Notes under the pieces: generated by a model
The model's database searches: none
What the model was told of the DNA's origin: nothing
Seen by the model: the letters and a program-made list of their open reading frames with translations, nothing else
Shown here: positions 49,384 to 57,898 of the stretch, piece after piece
Position numbering within the stretch: position 1 is the first letter of the stretch
Layout: each line of letters opens with the position of its first letter
Translations under genes and position numbers: made by a program
Assembly: GCF_052055585.1 (NCBI RefSeq)
Contig: NZ_CP170485.1
Location: 3,038,001 to 3,102,000 of the forward strand
DNA length: 64,000 nucleotides
DNA from: Oceanicaulis sp052055585
GTDB taxonomy: Bacteria > Pseudomonadota > Alphaproteobacteria > Caulobacterales > Maricaulaceae
Reading direction: 5' to 3'

Positions 49384-50598
49384 CTAGTCGGGGCGGCCCA
49401 GAATGATGGTGCCGTTGGTGCCGCCAAAGCCGAAGGAGTTCGACAGCACGGTGTTGAGCTCGGCCTGTTTCGTCTCGGTGACGATGGGCAGATCGGCCAG
49501 TTCAGGATCCATCTCGTCGATATTGATGGAGGGGGCGATGAAGCCCTCTTTCATCATCAGCAGCGAGTAGATCGCTTCCTGAACGCCCGCCGCGCCCAGC
49601 GAGTGGCCGGACATGGATTTGGTCGCCGACAGGGCCGGGACATCCTTGCCGAACACCGCGCGCAGGCCTTCAGATTCCTTCACATCGCCCACAGGCGTAG
49701 AGGTGGCGTGCGGGTTGATGTAGTCGATCTTGCGGCCCTTGGCTTCTTTGAGCGCAATCTGCATGCAGCGCGCTGCGCCTTCGCCGGACGGCTGGACCAT
49801 GTCGTGGCCGTCAGACGTCGCGCCATAGCCGAGCACTTCGGCGTAGATAGTTGCGCCGCGCGCTTTCGCCCGCTCATACTCTTCGAGCACCACAATGCCG
49901 GCGCCGCCGGCGATGACGAAGCCGTCGCGGTTCTTGTCGAACGCGCGCGAGGCCACAGCCGGGGTGTCGTTATAGTTCGAACTCATGGCGCCCATGGCGT
50001 CAAACAGGTTCGAGAGCGCCCAGTGCAGCTCTTCGCCGCCGCCTGCGAACATCACGTCCTGCTTGCCCCACTGGATCTGCTCTGCGGCCGCGCCCATGCA
50101 GTGCAGGGACGTGGTGCAGGCCGAGCTGATCGAATAGTTCAGGCCCTTGATCTTGAACGGGGTGGCGAGCGTCGCCGAGCCCGTCGAGCACATGGCTTTG
50201 GGCACCGCGAACGGACCGATGCGCTTGGGCCCCTTTTCGCGGGTGATGTCGGCGGCTTTCACGATGGCTTCCACAGACGGACCGCCCGTGCCCACGATCA
50301 GGCCGGTGCGCTCGTTGGAGACATCGCTGTCTTCAAGCCCTGCATCGGCGATGGCCTGCTGCATGGACATGTACGCCCAGCCCGCGCCTTCGCCCATGAA
50401 GCGATAGGCGCGCTTGTCCACATGCTCGGACGGATCGGCCTTGGGACGCGCATGCACCTGGCATTTGAAGCCCAGCTCTGCGTATTCGGGTGCAGCGATG
50501 ACGCCGGACTTGCCCGCTTTCAGACTGGCGGCGACTTCCTGCGCGTTATCGCCAATGGATGAAACAATGCCGATACCGGTGACGACGACACGCCTCAT
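49384..50598 (-). CDS. fabB: Beta-ketoacyl-ACP synthase I FabB
   Basis: A condensing enzyme of 404 residues for fatty-acid elongation, essential for unsaturated chains. The Cys-His-His triad is Cys161 (SISSACTTSLHC), His in YINPHATSTPVGD and His in SMSGHSLGAAG. The start overlaps the fabA stop by 4 bases (ATGA), so the pair is translationally coupled, as expected for the anaerobic unsaturated fatty-acid route. Confidence 0.96.
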   Translation of the reverse strand: MRRVVVTGIGIVSSIGDNAQEVAASLKAGKSGVIAAPEYAELGFKCQVHARPKADPSEHVDKRAYRFMGEGAGWAYMSMQQAIADAGLEDSDVSNERTGLIVGTGGPSVEAIVKAADITREKGPKRIGPFAVPKAMCSTGSATLATPFKIKGLNYSISSACTTSLHCMGAAAEQIQWGKQDVMFAGGGEELHWALSNLFDAMGAMSSNYNDTPAVASRAFDKNRDGFVIAGGAGIVVLEEYERAKARGATIYAEVLGYGATSDGHDMVQPSGEGAARCMQIALKEAKGRKIDYINPHATSTPVGDVKESEGLRAVFGKDVPALSATKSMSGHSLGAAGVQEAIYSLLMMKEGFIAPSINIDEMDPELADLPIVTETKQAELNTVLSNSFGFGGTNGTIILGRPD

Positions 50599-51131
50599 GC
50601 TTGCTCTCCGCCCTTGTTGGTTGCTTCAGGCTGGAACAGACCCACCCGCATATCCTTGGCGGTGTAGATCGTGGTTCCGTCCGCCTCTACGTGACCATCG
50701 GCAATGCCGAGCACAAGGCGACGATTGATCACACGCTTGAGATCAATGACATAGCGGACCTTTTTCACATGCGGTTCGATCTGGCCGGTGAATTTCACCT
50801 CGCCCACGCCGAGCGCGCGGCCTTTGCCCGGCGCGCCGGTCCAGCCCAGATAGAAGCCCACCAGTTGCCACATGGCGTCCAGGCCCAGACAGCCCGGCAT
50901 CACCGGATCGCCTTTGAAGTGGCATTCGAAGAACCACAGATCCGGGTTCACATCGAGTTCGGCGATCAGATGGCCTTTGCCATAGGCGCCGCCATCGGAG
51001 CTGATCTCGGTGATGCGATCAAACATCAGCATGGGGGGCAGCGGCAATTGCGCATTGCCGGGACCAAACAGATCGCCTTTGCCGCAGGCGATCAGGTCAT
51101 CGTAATCATAGCTGTTTTTCTGGTCTGTCAT
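50595..51131 (-). CDS. fabA: 3-hydroxydecanoyl-ACP dehydratase/isomerase FabA
   Basis: The enzyme dehydrates and isomerises the C10 intermediate, the branch point to unsaturated fatty acids. The active site is His71 and Asp85 in FFECHFKGDPVMPGCLGLDA. Length 178 from ATG 51131; the frame extends to 51212 but the added residues are not family-like. The stop overlaps fabB. No fabI or irr gene is adjacent. Confidence 0.96.
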   Translation of the reverse strand: MTDQKNSYDYDDLIACGKGDLFGPGNAQLPLPPMLMFDRITEISSDGGAYGKGHLIAELDVNPDLWFFECHFKGDPVMPGCLGLDAMWQLVGFYLGWTGAPGKGRALGVGEVKFTGQIEPHVKKVRYVIDLKRVINRRLVLGIADGHVEADGTTIYTAKDMRVGLFQPEATNKGGEQA

Positions 51132-51244
51132 GGGGTCCGTCGAGCCGGTCCGGCCAAGTGAGCCGGGGTCGGAAGTTGCGGCGAACGCGCCAGCGCTGCA
51201 CGGAGATCGCACCGCGCCAGGCTCTCATCCTGGGTTCAGATCCG

Positions 51245-51835
51245 TCAGTCGGCTGAAGCGGAGTTTTCCGGGCCCGCCCCGAGCGCGTCTGGTTCAGACG
51301 CAGAGCGGTAGCATGACGTTTGCCCCCCCTCAAGCGCGGGGGTCGGCTGGGTCTCTTCGGGATAGACGCCCCAGAAGGCGTCTGAACGGGCCCAACCGCG
51401 ACGGTCATCAGCCTCCAGACGGCACCAGCCGGCGCGGCAGCGTTCCAGCCAGAGCACTGCGCCCGCTTCCACATCCGCGATCAGGGAGGCGGTTTCGTCC
51501 GGTCTCGACAACAGGCGTGTCGCCTCTGTCGCCCAGACCGACCGGCGACCGGTCAGGGTGCGACGATGCATCCACACCTCCTCGCCCTCGGGATCGCGCA
51601 CCCGGCGCCAGTCAGGGGTCTCGGCGACCACCTCCATGGGCAGGCCCTTGCGCTGGTACAGCCAGGCGACGGGGTGGGTGAAAGAGGGTCCGGCCCGCCC
51701 CCGGGTCTCGTTGTATTTCAGCGAGACAAAACGGGGCACCGGCAGTCCGGAGAACGTGTCACAGGTTTGCGCGCTTGCGGGGTGAGAGGTCATCAGCCCC
51801 CCCAGCAGCAAGATCAGTGCAAACAGCGTCCGCAT
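51245..51835 (-). CDS. Exported SH3-domain protein
   Basis: The protein has 196 residues: signal peptide (RTLFALILLLGGLMTSHPAS, cleavage near ASA-Q) and two bacterial SH3-like repeats. The first runs RFVSLKYNETRGRAGPSFTH to EEVWMHRRTLTG, the second ATRLLSRPDETASLIADVEA to GWARSDAFWGVYPEE. This is the SH3_4 type common in alphaproteobacteria; such domains bind cell-wall or protein ligands. Four cysteines are present (two in ERCRAGWCRLE). A Pro/Ser-rich tail ends it. Ligand unknown. Confidence 0.82.
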   Translation of the reverse strand: MRTLFALILLLGGLMTSHPASAQTCDTFSGLPVPRFVSLKYNETRGRAGPSFTHPVAWLYQRKGLPMEVVAETPDWRRVRDPEGEEVWMHRRTLTGRRSVWATEATRLLSRPDETASLIADVEAGAVLWLERCRAGWCRLEADDRRGWARSDAFWGVYPEETQPTPALEGGQTSCYRSASEPDALGAGPENSASAD

Positions 51836-51975
51836 GGCGTTCCGTCATCTCCGGCCAGAGTGAATCACCGCACAAACGTGAAGGGGCATGATTAAGATTG
51901 TTTTTCGCTAGGGCTGGATATGCGGCCCGGACGCACCCATCTTGCGCCCAGATTGCAGCTTTCGGGGAAACCGTC

Positions 51976-52875
51976 ATGATCCGCACCGCTCTTGTCGCCA
52001 GCCTGGCTCTGACCGCTACGGCGCACGCCCAGTCGGAGAACCAGGTCTATGTGGAGACCACCGATCTGGGTTCCGGGCTCTACATGCTCGCCACCAATCA
52101 GGCCGGTAATGTGGGCGTGAGTGTGGGCGAGGACGGGGTGTTCATGATCGACACCCAGATGGAGCGCTTTGCGCCCGCTATCGACGCGGCACAGCGCGCC
52201 GTGTCCGGCGACCGCGCCGTGGATCAGGTGCTCAACACCCACCTTCACGGCGACCACGTGCTGGGTAACGCCTATTTCGCCGAGCAGGGCGCGGTCATCA
52301 TGGCCCATCCCAGCGTGCGCGACGGCCTGATGAACCCTGTCACGGCCCAGCTGACCGGCTCCACCCCTGAACCTCTGTCCGGCGGCTATCTGCCGACCGT
52401 GGACGTCAATGACGGGGATGTGGTCACGATTAATGGCCTGACCGCTCATCTGCACCATACCCCGGCGGCCCACACCAATGGTGATATCTTCGTCGTGTTT
52501 GAAGACGCCAATGTGATCCATGCCGGCGATCTGCTGTTCTCGGGCTGGTTCCCCTATATCGATCTCGACAATGGCGGCACGGTGGATGGCTATATCGCTG
52601 GCATGCAGGCCATTGTGGATGTGGCGGACGCCGACACGCAGATCATTCCCGGCCATGGTCCGCTCTCGACCGAAGCCGATCTGGAAGCCAGCATCATCAT
52701 GCTGACCGAGGCGAAGGCCCGGGTTCAGGCGCTGGTCGATCAAGGCCTCAATCTGCAGCAGGTTCAGGACGCGGCGCCGCTGGCGGACTTCCATGACGAC
52801 TGGAATTGGGGTTTCATCACCACCGAACGCATGGTCTGGACGCTGTATCGGGATATCACCGGTGAAACCGAATAA
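51976..52875 (+). CDS. Exported metallo-beta-lactamase-fold hydrolase
   Basis: The protein has 299 residues: signal peptide (IRTALVASLALTATAHAQS) and a metallo-hydrolase fold. The first zinc motif is NTHLHGDHVLGN (His89, His91, Asp93, His94). Later ligands are in HTPAAHTNGDIFVVFE, VIHAGDLLFSG and IIPGHGPLS. The pattern is that of the quinoprotein relay (SoxH-like) or cyclase-like MBL hydrolases rather than a true lactamase. Substrate unknown. ATG 51976 is chosen because it begins the signal peptide. A small membrane protein gene overlaps its end. Confidence 0.85.
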   Translation: MIRTALVASLALTATAHAQSENQVYVETTDLGSGLYMLATNQAGNVGVSVGEDGVFMIDTQMERFAPAIDAAQRAVSGDRAVDQVLNTHLHGDHVLGNAYFAEQGAVIMAHPSVRDGLMNPVTAQLTGSTPEPLSGGYLPTVDVNDGDVVTINGLTAHLHHTPAAHTNGDIFVVFEDANVIHAGDLLFSGWFPYIDLDNGGTVDGYIAGMQAIVDVADADTQIIPGHGPLSTEADLEASIIMLTEAKARVQALVDQGLNLQQVQDAAPLADFHDDWNWGFITTERMVWTLYRDITGETE

Positions 52876-53101
52876 GATTCAAACCGTCTGGATGCCGGAA
52901 CCGCGCATCCTGACCCTGATCATCATGATCGCTCTGGTGATGGGGCTGGTGTTTTCCAGCCTCCTCGGCAGCTGGGTGTATGGCGGCGCCGTGGGGCTGA
53001 TGTTCGCCGGCGGCATCTATCTGTTCGTCGTGGTCAACGCCCGGCGCGCCGCCAGAACCCTGGCCCAGCATCATCACGGCAAGCATCGCGGCCGGATCTG
53101 A
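52862..53101 (+). CDS. Small membrane protein, unknown
   Basis: About 79 residues with two predicted helices (ILTLIIMIALVMGLVFSSLL and GGAVGLMFAGGIYLFVVVNA) and a basic, His-rich tail (HHHGKHRGRI). The start may be GTG 52862, overlapping the end of the preceding gene, or ATG 52892, which would shorten it to 69 residues. Neither has a good ribosome-binding site, so translation may be coupled. No family recognised. Confidence 0.5.
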   Translation: MKPNKIQTVWMPEPRILTLIIMIALVMGLVFSSLLGSWVYGGAVGLMFAGGIYLFVVVNARRAARTLAQHHHGKHRGRI

Positions 53102-53135
53102 CGCTTGCTGTCACAGTCCAGTTCGGGGTAGGGAA

Positions 53136-53150
53136 GGGACAAATTGTCCC
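53136..53150. promoter_or_regulatory. Perfect 15-base palindrome
   Basis: GGGACAAATTGTCCC lies 14-28 bases before the small Cys-rich gene at 53164. It may be an operator or a leader hairpin; no assigned regulator. Confidence 0.4.
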
Positions 53151-53163
53151 AGGCTTTCCCTCG

Positions 53164-53418
53164 ATGTTCGCCAACACCGCAACCTATCCGCGCCGCCGCG
53201 CCGATCTGACCCTTCTCAGCTTCATGGTGCTGGGAATGGCGGTGGCGCTTGTTGTCGGCGTGCTGGGGCGCAGCTTTACGCTGGCTGTGCTGCTGGGCCT
53301 TGCGCCCGGCCTGCTCCTGGGCGGGGTCGCCTGGTTCCGCATCAAGCGCGGGGGCTGCGGGGGCTGTCAGTTCTGCCCGATGCGCAAGCCGGGCAGCTGC
53401 GGGATGCCGGCAGACTGA
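53164..53418 (+). CDS. Small Cys-rich membrane protein, unknown
   Basis: The protein has 84 residues with two predicted helices (LSFMVLGMAVALVVGVLG and TLAVLLGLAPGLLLGGVAWF). A short cytoplasmic or periplasmic tail holds four cysteines (RGGCGGCQFCPMRKPGSCG). CxxCxxC tails can bind iron-sulfur clusters or zinc; nothing more can be said. The last 77 bases overlap, tail to tail, the ThiF-family gene. No ribosome-binding site is clear. Confidence 0.5.
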   Translation: MFANTATYPRRRADLTLLSFMVLGMAVALVVGVLGRSFTLAVLLGLAPGLLLGGVAWFRIKRGGCGGCQFCPMRKPGSCGMPAD

Positions 53419-54118
53419 CCGTCCGCATCCGGCCGGACAATCCGTCATAAAAGCCGATCCGGCCCAGTAGCGGCTCGCCTGCGCACGAAATCAGCTTGAT
53501 CGCCTCCATCGCCATCATCGAGCCAATGACGCCAGTCAGCGCCCCCACCACGCCCATGACGGCGCAGTCCTCGGCGTCCGGCGGGGTTTCCGGCACCCAG
53601 CACTGATAACAGGGGGCGCCCGGCTTCAAATGCGGCGCGAAGACGCCTACTTGCCCTTCCCAACGCCCCACGGCGCCCGACACCAGCGGGATGCGGGCCT
53701 TGATGGCGGCGCGGTTCACCGCAAAGCGGGTGTCAAAGTCATCACAGCCGTCGAGCACCAGGTCAGCATCGGACAGAAGGTCCGGCAGGGTCTCGTCCGT
53801 CGCCTTCAGGTTCACCGCCTCCACCTCGACGCCCGGATCGAGGGCGTTGAGCGCGGCTTTCGCCCGCTCCACCTTGCTGGCGTTTACATCGTCGGTCCGA
53901 AACAGGATCTGGCGCTGGAGATTGCTCAGCGACACCGTATCAGCATCAACAATGCGCACATGTCCGACGCCCGCCGCGGCGAGATAGAGCAAGGCCGGCG
54001 CGCCCAGCCCGCCGGCGCCAATCACGGTGATGCGGGCGCGGCTCAGTTTCTGCTGGCCGGGACCGCCCAGCTCTTTGAGCACGATGTGTCGGGCATGTCG
54101 TTTGACGTCAACGGCCAT
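53342..54118 (-). CDS. ThiF/MoeB/HesA family adenylyltransferase
   Basis: The protein has 258 residues. It is an E1-like enzyme that adenylates the C-terminus of a ubiquitin-like sulfur carrier (MoaD or ThiS). ITVIGAGGLGAPALLYLAAAGVG is the nucleotide-binding motif, LSNLQRQILF and KVERAKAALNALDP follow, and DGCDDFDTRFAVNRA carries the Asp. Zinc cysteines are in CYQCW and CPAC near the end. There is no rhodanese domain. Whether it serves molybdopterin or thiamine synthesis cannot be told from context; MoeB is the best guess from motif style. Confidence 0.88.
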   Translation of the reverse strand: MAVDVKRHARHIVLKELGGPGQQKLSRARITVIGAGGLGAPALLYLAAAGVGHVRIVDADTVSLSNLQRQILFRTDDVNASKVERAKAALNALDPGVEVEAVNLKATDETLPDLLSDADLVLDGCDDFDTRFAVNRAAIKARIPLVSGAVGRWEGQVGVFAPHLKPGAPCYQCWVPETPPDAEDCAVMGVVGALTGVIGSMMAMEAIKLISCAGEPLLGRIGFYDGLSGRMRTVSLPASRSCPACASGRTDSPRSPRA

Positions 54119-54227
54119 GTGGGTCAGACCTGATGCTTGCGGGACGGATGGGCAAAGCCTCTGCTCAGCCTGTGTTCATGAGGACCAGTCTAGCCTAGCC
54201 TGAACCGCCAACCATGGGGATGCACAG

Positions 54228-54647
54228 ATGAAATACCTGATCACCGCCGCTCTGGGCCTGTTGGTCGCTGCCTGCGCGACCGCTGAAGGCTATCGCCAGC
54301 ATATGAGCCAGCTGATCGGGCGCAGCCAGGATGTGGTGCTGGTCGAGTTCGGCTCCCCGGACCGTGTGGACGAGCTGAGCGATGGCGGCGAGGTCTGGAG
54401 CTATATGCGCGAGGAACAGCAGGTGATTCCGGGCGGCTATCGCACCATCCCCAATGAACGCCGGGTCACCTATGTGGATTCCAATGGCGAGCGGCACACC
54501 CGCATCGAGCGCTATGACGAGACGGTCTATGAGCCTGACGAGGCGCGCTGGGTGCAATGTGAGACCCGGATCGTGATCGACCCGGCAGGCATCGTGCGGG
54601 ACTTCCGTTTTGTGGGCGATGGCTGCGTGGCTGAAGAGCTGTACTGA
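54228..54647 (+). CDS. Predicted lipoprotein, unknown
   Basis: The protein has 139 residues: signal peptide with lipobox (ITAALGLLVAACAT, Cys at 16). The mature part begins SQLIGRSQDVVLVEFGSPDR and continues LSDGGEVWSYMREEQ, the layout of small-protein A/BamE-like lipoproteins (a helix pair followed by WxY strands), though not a clear BamE. Two further cysteines (QCETR, DGCVAE) near the end may pair. Function unknown. Confidence 0.65.
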   Translation: MKYLITAALGLLVAACATAEGYRQHMSQLIGRSQDVVLVEFGSPDRVDELSDGGEVWSYMREEQQVIPGGYRTIPNERRVTYVDSNGERHTRIERYDETVYEPDEARWVQCETRIVIDPAGIVRDFRFVGDGCVAEELY

Positions 54648-54716
54648 CCCGGCCCGCTCACTGGCGGCAGGGCGCGAAACAGGCCAAGGTCGGGCTCTGT
54701 CAAAGGAGCCCGCACC

Positions 54717-56021
54717 GTGCTGACCCCTCGCCCCGCCTTCACCCTGTCGCCTGACCAGCAGGCGGTTGTCGATTACGCCATCAAGGGCGGCTCGCACCTG
54801 TTCCTGACCGGCCGGGCGGGAACGGGTAAAACCACGGTCACACGCGCCATTCTGGACCGATTGGGCCCGCAAGCGGCGGTGGTCGCGCCCACGGGCGTCG
54901 CCGCCATGAATGCAGGCGGGCAGACCCTGCACAGCTTTTTCCGCCTGCCGCCGCGCCTGATCACGCCGGGCGATATCCGCCGCTTGCGCAATGCGCGTAC
55001 GGTGAAGGCGCTGACCACTTTGGTGATCGACGAGATCTCCATGGTCCGCTCGGACATGATGCAGGCGGTCGATTTCTCGCTGCGCCTCAACCGCGACAGC
55101 AATGAGCCCTTTGGCGGCGTGCGCATTATTCTGGTGGGGGATCTCGCCCAGCTGCCCCCGATTGCGCAGGGCGAGGAGGGCATGTTCCTGGAAGAGACTT
55201 ATGGCGGTCCCTTCTTCTTTCATGCGCCCGCCTTCCGCGATGCCGGCTTCACCATGGTGGAGCTGACCGAGGTTCACCGTCAGGCCGATCCTGAATTTGT
55301 CGAAGTGCTGAACGCTGTGCGGGATGGCGAGCTCAACGATGATCTCGCTGAAATCCTCAATGCGCGCGTCACCGGCCGGATCGGGCTTGAAGCCTCAGGC
55401 ACCCATGTGGTGCTGACCCCCACCAATGAAGCGGCCTCCTCCATCAACCGCGCCCGGCTTGAAGGCCTGCGCGGGGAGCCGCGCGGCTTTTCGGGCAAGG
55501 TGGAAGGCGAGTTTGACCCGCGGCTTTTCCCCACTGATGACCCGCTAATCCTCAAGGTGGGCGCGCGGGTGATGATGATCCGCAATGATCCGGGCGGGCG
55601 CTATGTGAACGGCTCGATCGGCGAGGTTCTGGGCTTCACCTCCGAAGGCGTGAAGGTTCATGTGAACGATCAGACCGTCACCATCGAGCCGGTCAGCTGG
55701 GAGCGTATCCGCTATGCGGCGGACGGCTCTTCGAGCAAACTCAAGCGCGAGACCATCGGCTCTTACGTGCAGTATCCGCTCCGGCTGGCCTGGGCGATGA
55801 CCATTCACAAGGCGCAGGGCCTGACGCTGGACAAGGTCTATCTCGACGTGTCCCGCCGCCTGTTCGCCCATGGTCAGGCCTATGTGGCGCTGTCCCGCGC
55901 CCGCTCGCTGGAAGGGCTTGAGCTGTCGCGCGCCCTGCGTCCGTCCGACATCATCACCGATCAGCGCCTGTTTGATGTGAAAGCCTTCTGTGATCCCGCG
56001 CCACTGGGGATTGGCGGATGA
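54717..56021 (+). CDS. Pif1-like superfamily 1 DNA helicase
   Basis: A 434-residue 5'-3' helicase of the Pif1/RecD group. Walker A is GRAGTGKTT (32-40), then VVAPTGVAAMNAGGQTLHSFF (motif Ia), LVIDEISMVRSDM (motif II), ILVGDLAQLPPI (motif III), ELTEVHRQ (motif IV), and the C-terminal AMTIHKAQGLTLDKVYLDVS and YVALSRARSLEGL (motifs V-VI). Start is GTG with AAAGGAGCC upstream. Its stop overlaps the start of a PIN-domain gene (ATGA), so the two proteins are made together. Confidence 0.9.
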   Translation: MLTPRPAFTLSPDQQAVVDYAIKGGSHLFLTGRAGTGKTTVTRAILDRLGPQAAVVAPTGVAAMNAGGQTLHSFFRLPPRLITPGDIRRLRNARTVKALTTLVIDEISMVRSDMMQAVDFSLRLNRDSNEPFGGVRIILVGDLAQLPPIAQGEEGMFLEETYGGPFFFHAPAFRDAGFTMVELTEVHRQADPEFVEVLNAVRDGELNDDLAEILNARVTGRIGLEASGTHVVLTPTNEAASSINRARLEGLRGEPRGFSGKVEGEFDPRLFPTDDPLILKVGARVMMIRNDPGGRYVNGSIGEVLGFTSEGVKVHVNDQTVTIEPVSWERIRYAADGSSSKLKRETIGSYVQYPLRLAWAMTIHKAQGLTLDKVYLDVSRRLFAHGQAYVALSRARSLEGLELSRALRPSDIITDQRLFDVKAFCDPAPLGIGG

Positions 56022-56827
56022 CGCCAGAGGCTGCGCAAACCGCGCTGGGGGTTGATGCGTACGGGCTCAACCGACTGGTCGCCCAGGGCGAATTCGCCGG
56101 GGCGCTGGAGGAGCGCAGCGTCAAACGCCTTGCCGAACAACGCCAGCGCGTGCGCGCTCAGGCGCTCAAGGAGCTTGCTGCAATCGATGGCCCGCATCTG
56201 GCGCCGTCGAGCTCTGACGCGCCGGTGATTGGCTTGCCTGATCCTGTGGCCCTGCCGGAAGACTTTGATCGCCCGGCGGTGTTTCTCGACGCCTGCGTGC
56301 TGGCGGGCGCCATCCGGCGGCATTTGGTGCTGGCGCTGGCCGATGCCGGGTTCTTCTATCCGCGCTGGTCCGAGAAAGTCCTGTTCGAGACCGGCCACGC
56401 CCATGCGCGCATTGTGGATGGCAAGCCGGATAGGGACGGGCCCGGTGAGGCCTCCCATCTCGTGATGGCGCTTGAGCATGCCTATCCGGAGGCTCTCGTG
56501 CCGACCGAGGACGCGATGGCGATAAAGGTGACCGGCAAGCTGCCCGATCCGGACGACGCCCATGTGATGCAGGCCGCCAGCGCCGGTCAGGCGCGGGTGA
56601 TCCTCACTGAAAACATGAAAGATTTTCCCCGCGCGACGCTGAAACCGCTCGGGCTCTATGCGCGCCCGTCCGGGGACTTTATCGCGTCCCGTCTGGGTCT
56701 TGCGCCTGACGCTGCGCGCGCCGCGCTTCTGTCCGCCGCACACAGGCTGGGTCTCAGCGCCCCGCGCTTTGCGCTGGCGCTACAACGCTCGCGCTTGGGG
56801 TCATTGGCGAAGAAGCTGCGTGTCTAG
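56018..56827 (+). CDS. PIN-domain ribonuclease-like protein
   Basis: The protein has 269 residues. A helical N-terminal part (1-60, DAYGLNRLVAQGEFAGALEE) precedes a PIN domain at about 85-205. The acidic site is Asp91 in PAVFLDACVLAG, Glu119 or Glu124 in RWSEKVLFETG, Asp179/180 in LPDPDDAHVMQAA and Asp202 in ILTENMKDFP. A C-terminal helical tail follows. PIN nucleases cut RNA with Mg or Mn. It is larger than the toxin VapC (about 130) and no antitoxin is adjacent. Coupled to the Pif1-like helicase by an ATGA overlap. Confidence 0.8.
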   Translation: MTPEAAQTALGVDAYGLNRLVAQGEFAGALEERSVKRLAEQRQRVRAQALKELAAIDGPHLAPSSSDAPVIGLPDPVALPEDFDRPAVFLDACVLAGAIRRHLVLALADAGFFYPRWSEKVLFETGHAHARIVDGKPDRDGPGEASHLVMALEHAYPEALVPTEDAMAIKVTGKLPDPDDAHVMQAASAGQARVILTENMKDFPRATLKPLGLYARPSGDFIASRLGLAPDAARAALLSAAHRLGLSAPRFALALQRSRLGSLAKKLRV

Positions 56828-57270
56828 ACGCCCGTCGAGCCGAAGCCGCCGGTTCCGCGTGCGGTTTCATCGAGCGCGTCGACCGGGTTCCAGCTGATCT
56901 GGGTGAACTGGCCGATCACCATCTGGGCGATGCGTTCGCCGCGCTGGACCACGAACGGCTCCTTGCCGTGATTGATCAGGTTCACATGCAATTCGCCGCG
57001 ATAATCGGCGTCCACCGTGCCGGGCGTGTTCACACAGGAAATGCCCTTCTTGGCGGCAAGGCCCGAGCGGGGGCGGATCTGGGCTTCATAGCCCTGGGGC
57101 AGCGCAATGCAGATGCCGGTGGGGATGAGTTTCCATTCGCCCGGTTCGATCACCACGGGCGCATCGGCGGGCACGGCGGCGGGCAGGTCAAGACCGGCGG
57201 ACCCCGCCGTCTGATAGGCCGGAAGCTCAAGGCCTTCGAAATGGTCGAGCGTTTTGACATTCAGCTTCAT
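56824..57270 (-). CDS. dut: dUTP diphosphatase
   Basis: A trimeric all-beta dUTPase of 148 residues that hydrolyses dUTP to dUMP, keeping uracil out of DNA. All five motifs are present: SAGLDLPAAV, RPRSGLAAKKG, NTPGTVDADYRGEL, RGERIAQMVI and ARGTGGFGSTG. The start is preceded by AAGGGG. It converges with the PIN gene, 4-base overlap, and lies in the conserved dut-coaBC-ubiB neighbourhood. Confidence 0.97.
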   Translation of the reverse strand: MKLNVKTLDHFEGLELPAYQTAGSAGLDLPAAVPADAPVVIEPGEWKLIPTGICIALPQGYEAQIRPRSGLAAKKGISCVNTPGTVDADYRGELHVNLINHGKEPFVVQRGERIAQMVIGQFTQISWNPVDALDETARGTGGFGSTGV

Positions 57271-57330
57271 GACGTACCCCTTCCCGCCGTGTGATCAGAC
57301 GGGAAGGGGTAACGTCAGTCGGCGTTGAAG

Positions 57331-57825
57331 TCAGCTGTCTTGTTCGGCTTCGGCCCTCAGCAGCGCATCCAGCGCCTGTTCGCTTTCAGCAAAGCCCTCA
57401 AGCGCGCCGATGATGCCGGTGCGTTCATCGTCACTCAGGCCGCCCTGGGCCATCTGGACGCGATATTGCGGCTCCATCATCTCGCCGTTCTCGTCTTCCA
57501 TGGCCGGCTGGAAGCCGAGGATCAGCATCTGGGCGTCTTCGCCCTCGCCGGTCGAGATCAGAAGCGGGGTCGAGTGATAGCGCACCAGCTCGAAATCATT
57601 CGGGCGCGGCACGATGCTGTCACGCTCACACGCGATGGCGTTCGCGCCTTCGGCCAGCGGCGGTTCGTCCATAAGCCCGTCCAGATCCGCGGCTTCGGTG
57701 ACGGTGTAGCCCACCATGGGGACCGGCTCCTGGCCGGAGCCTTGCGGGTAAATCGAATAGCAGTCCGCCTGTGCGGCGGTCGCGCCAAGGCCGGCAAGCG
57801 CGAGGGCAGTCAGTACGGTTTTCAT
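57331..57825 (-). CDS. Exported protein, unknown
   Basis: The protein has 164 residues: signal peptide (KTVLTALALAGLGATAAQA, cleavage near ADC) and a mature acidic domain with two cysteines (ADCYSIYPQ, NAIACERDSI) probably forming a disulfide. FELVRYHSTPLLISTGEGE and RVQMAQGGLSDDERTGII could be strands of a compact beta domain. The tail is an acidic helix. No family recognised; it lies between dut and coaB on the same strand. Confidence 0.65.
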   Translation of the reverse strand: MKTVLTALALAGLGATAAQADCYSIYPQGSGQEPVPMVGYTVTEAADLDGLMDEPPLAEGANAIACERDSIVPRPNDFELVRYHSTPLLISTGEGEDAQMLILGFQPAMEDENGEMMEPQYRVQMAQGGLSDDERTGIIGALEGFAESEQALDALLRAEAEQDS

Positions 57826-57898
57826 GTCAGGTCCTGAGTTTGCTTAACCCCTCAAGCCTAACAAGCGAAAAGGGGCGATTTCAAACCCAGTGTGAAGT

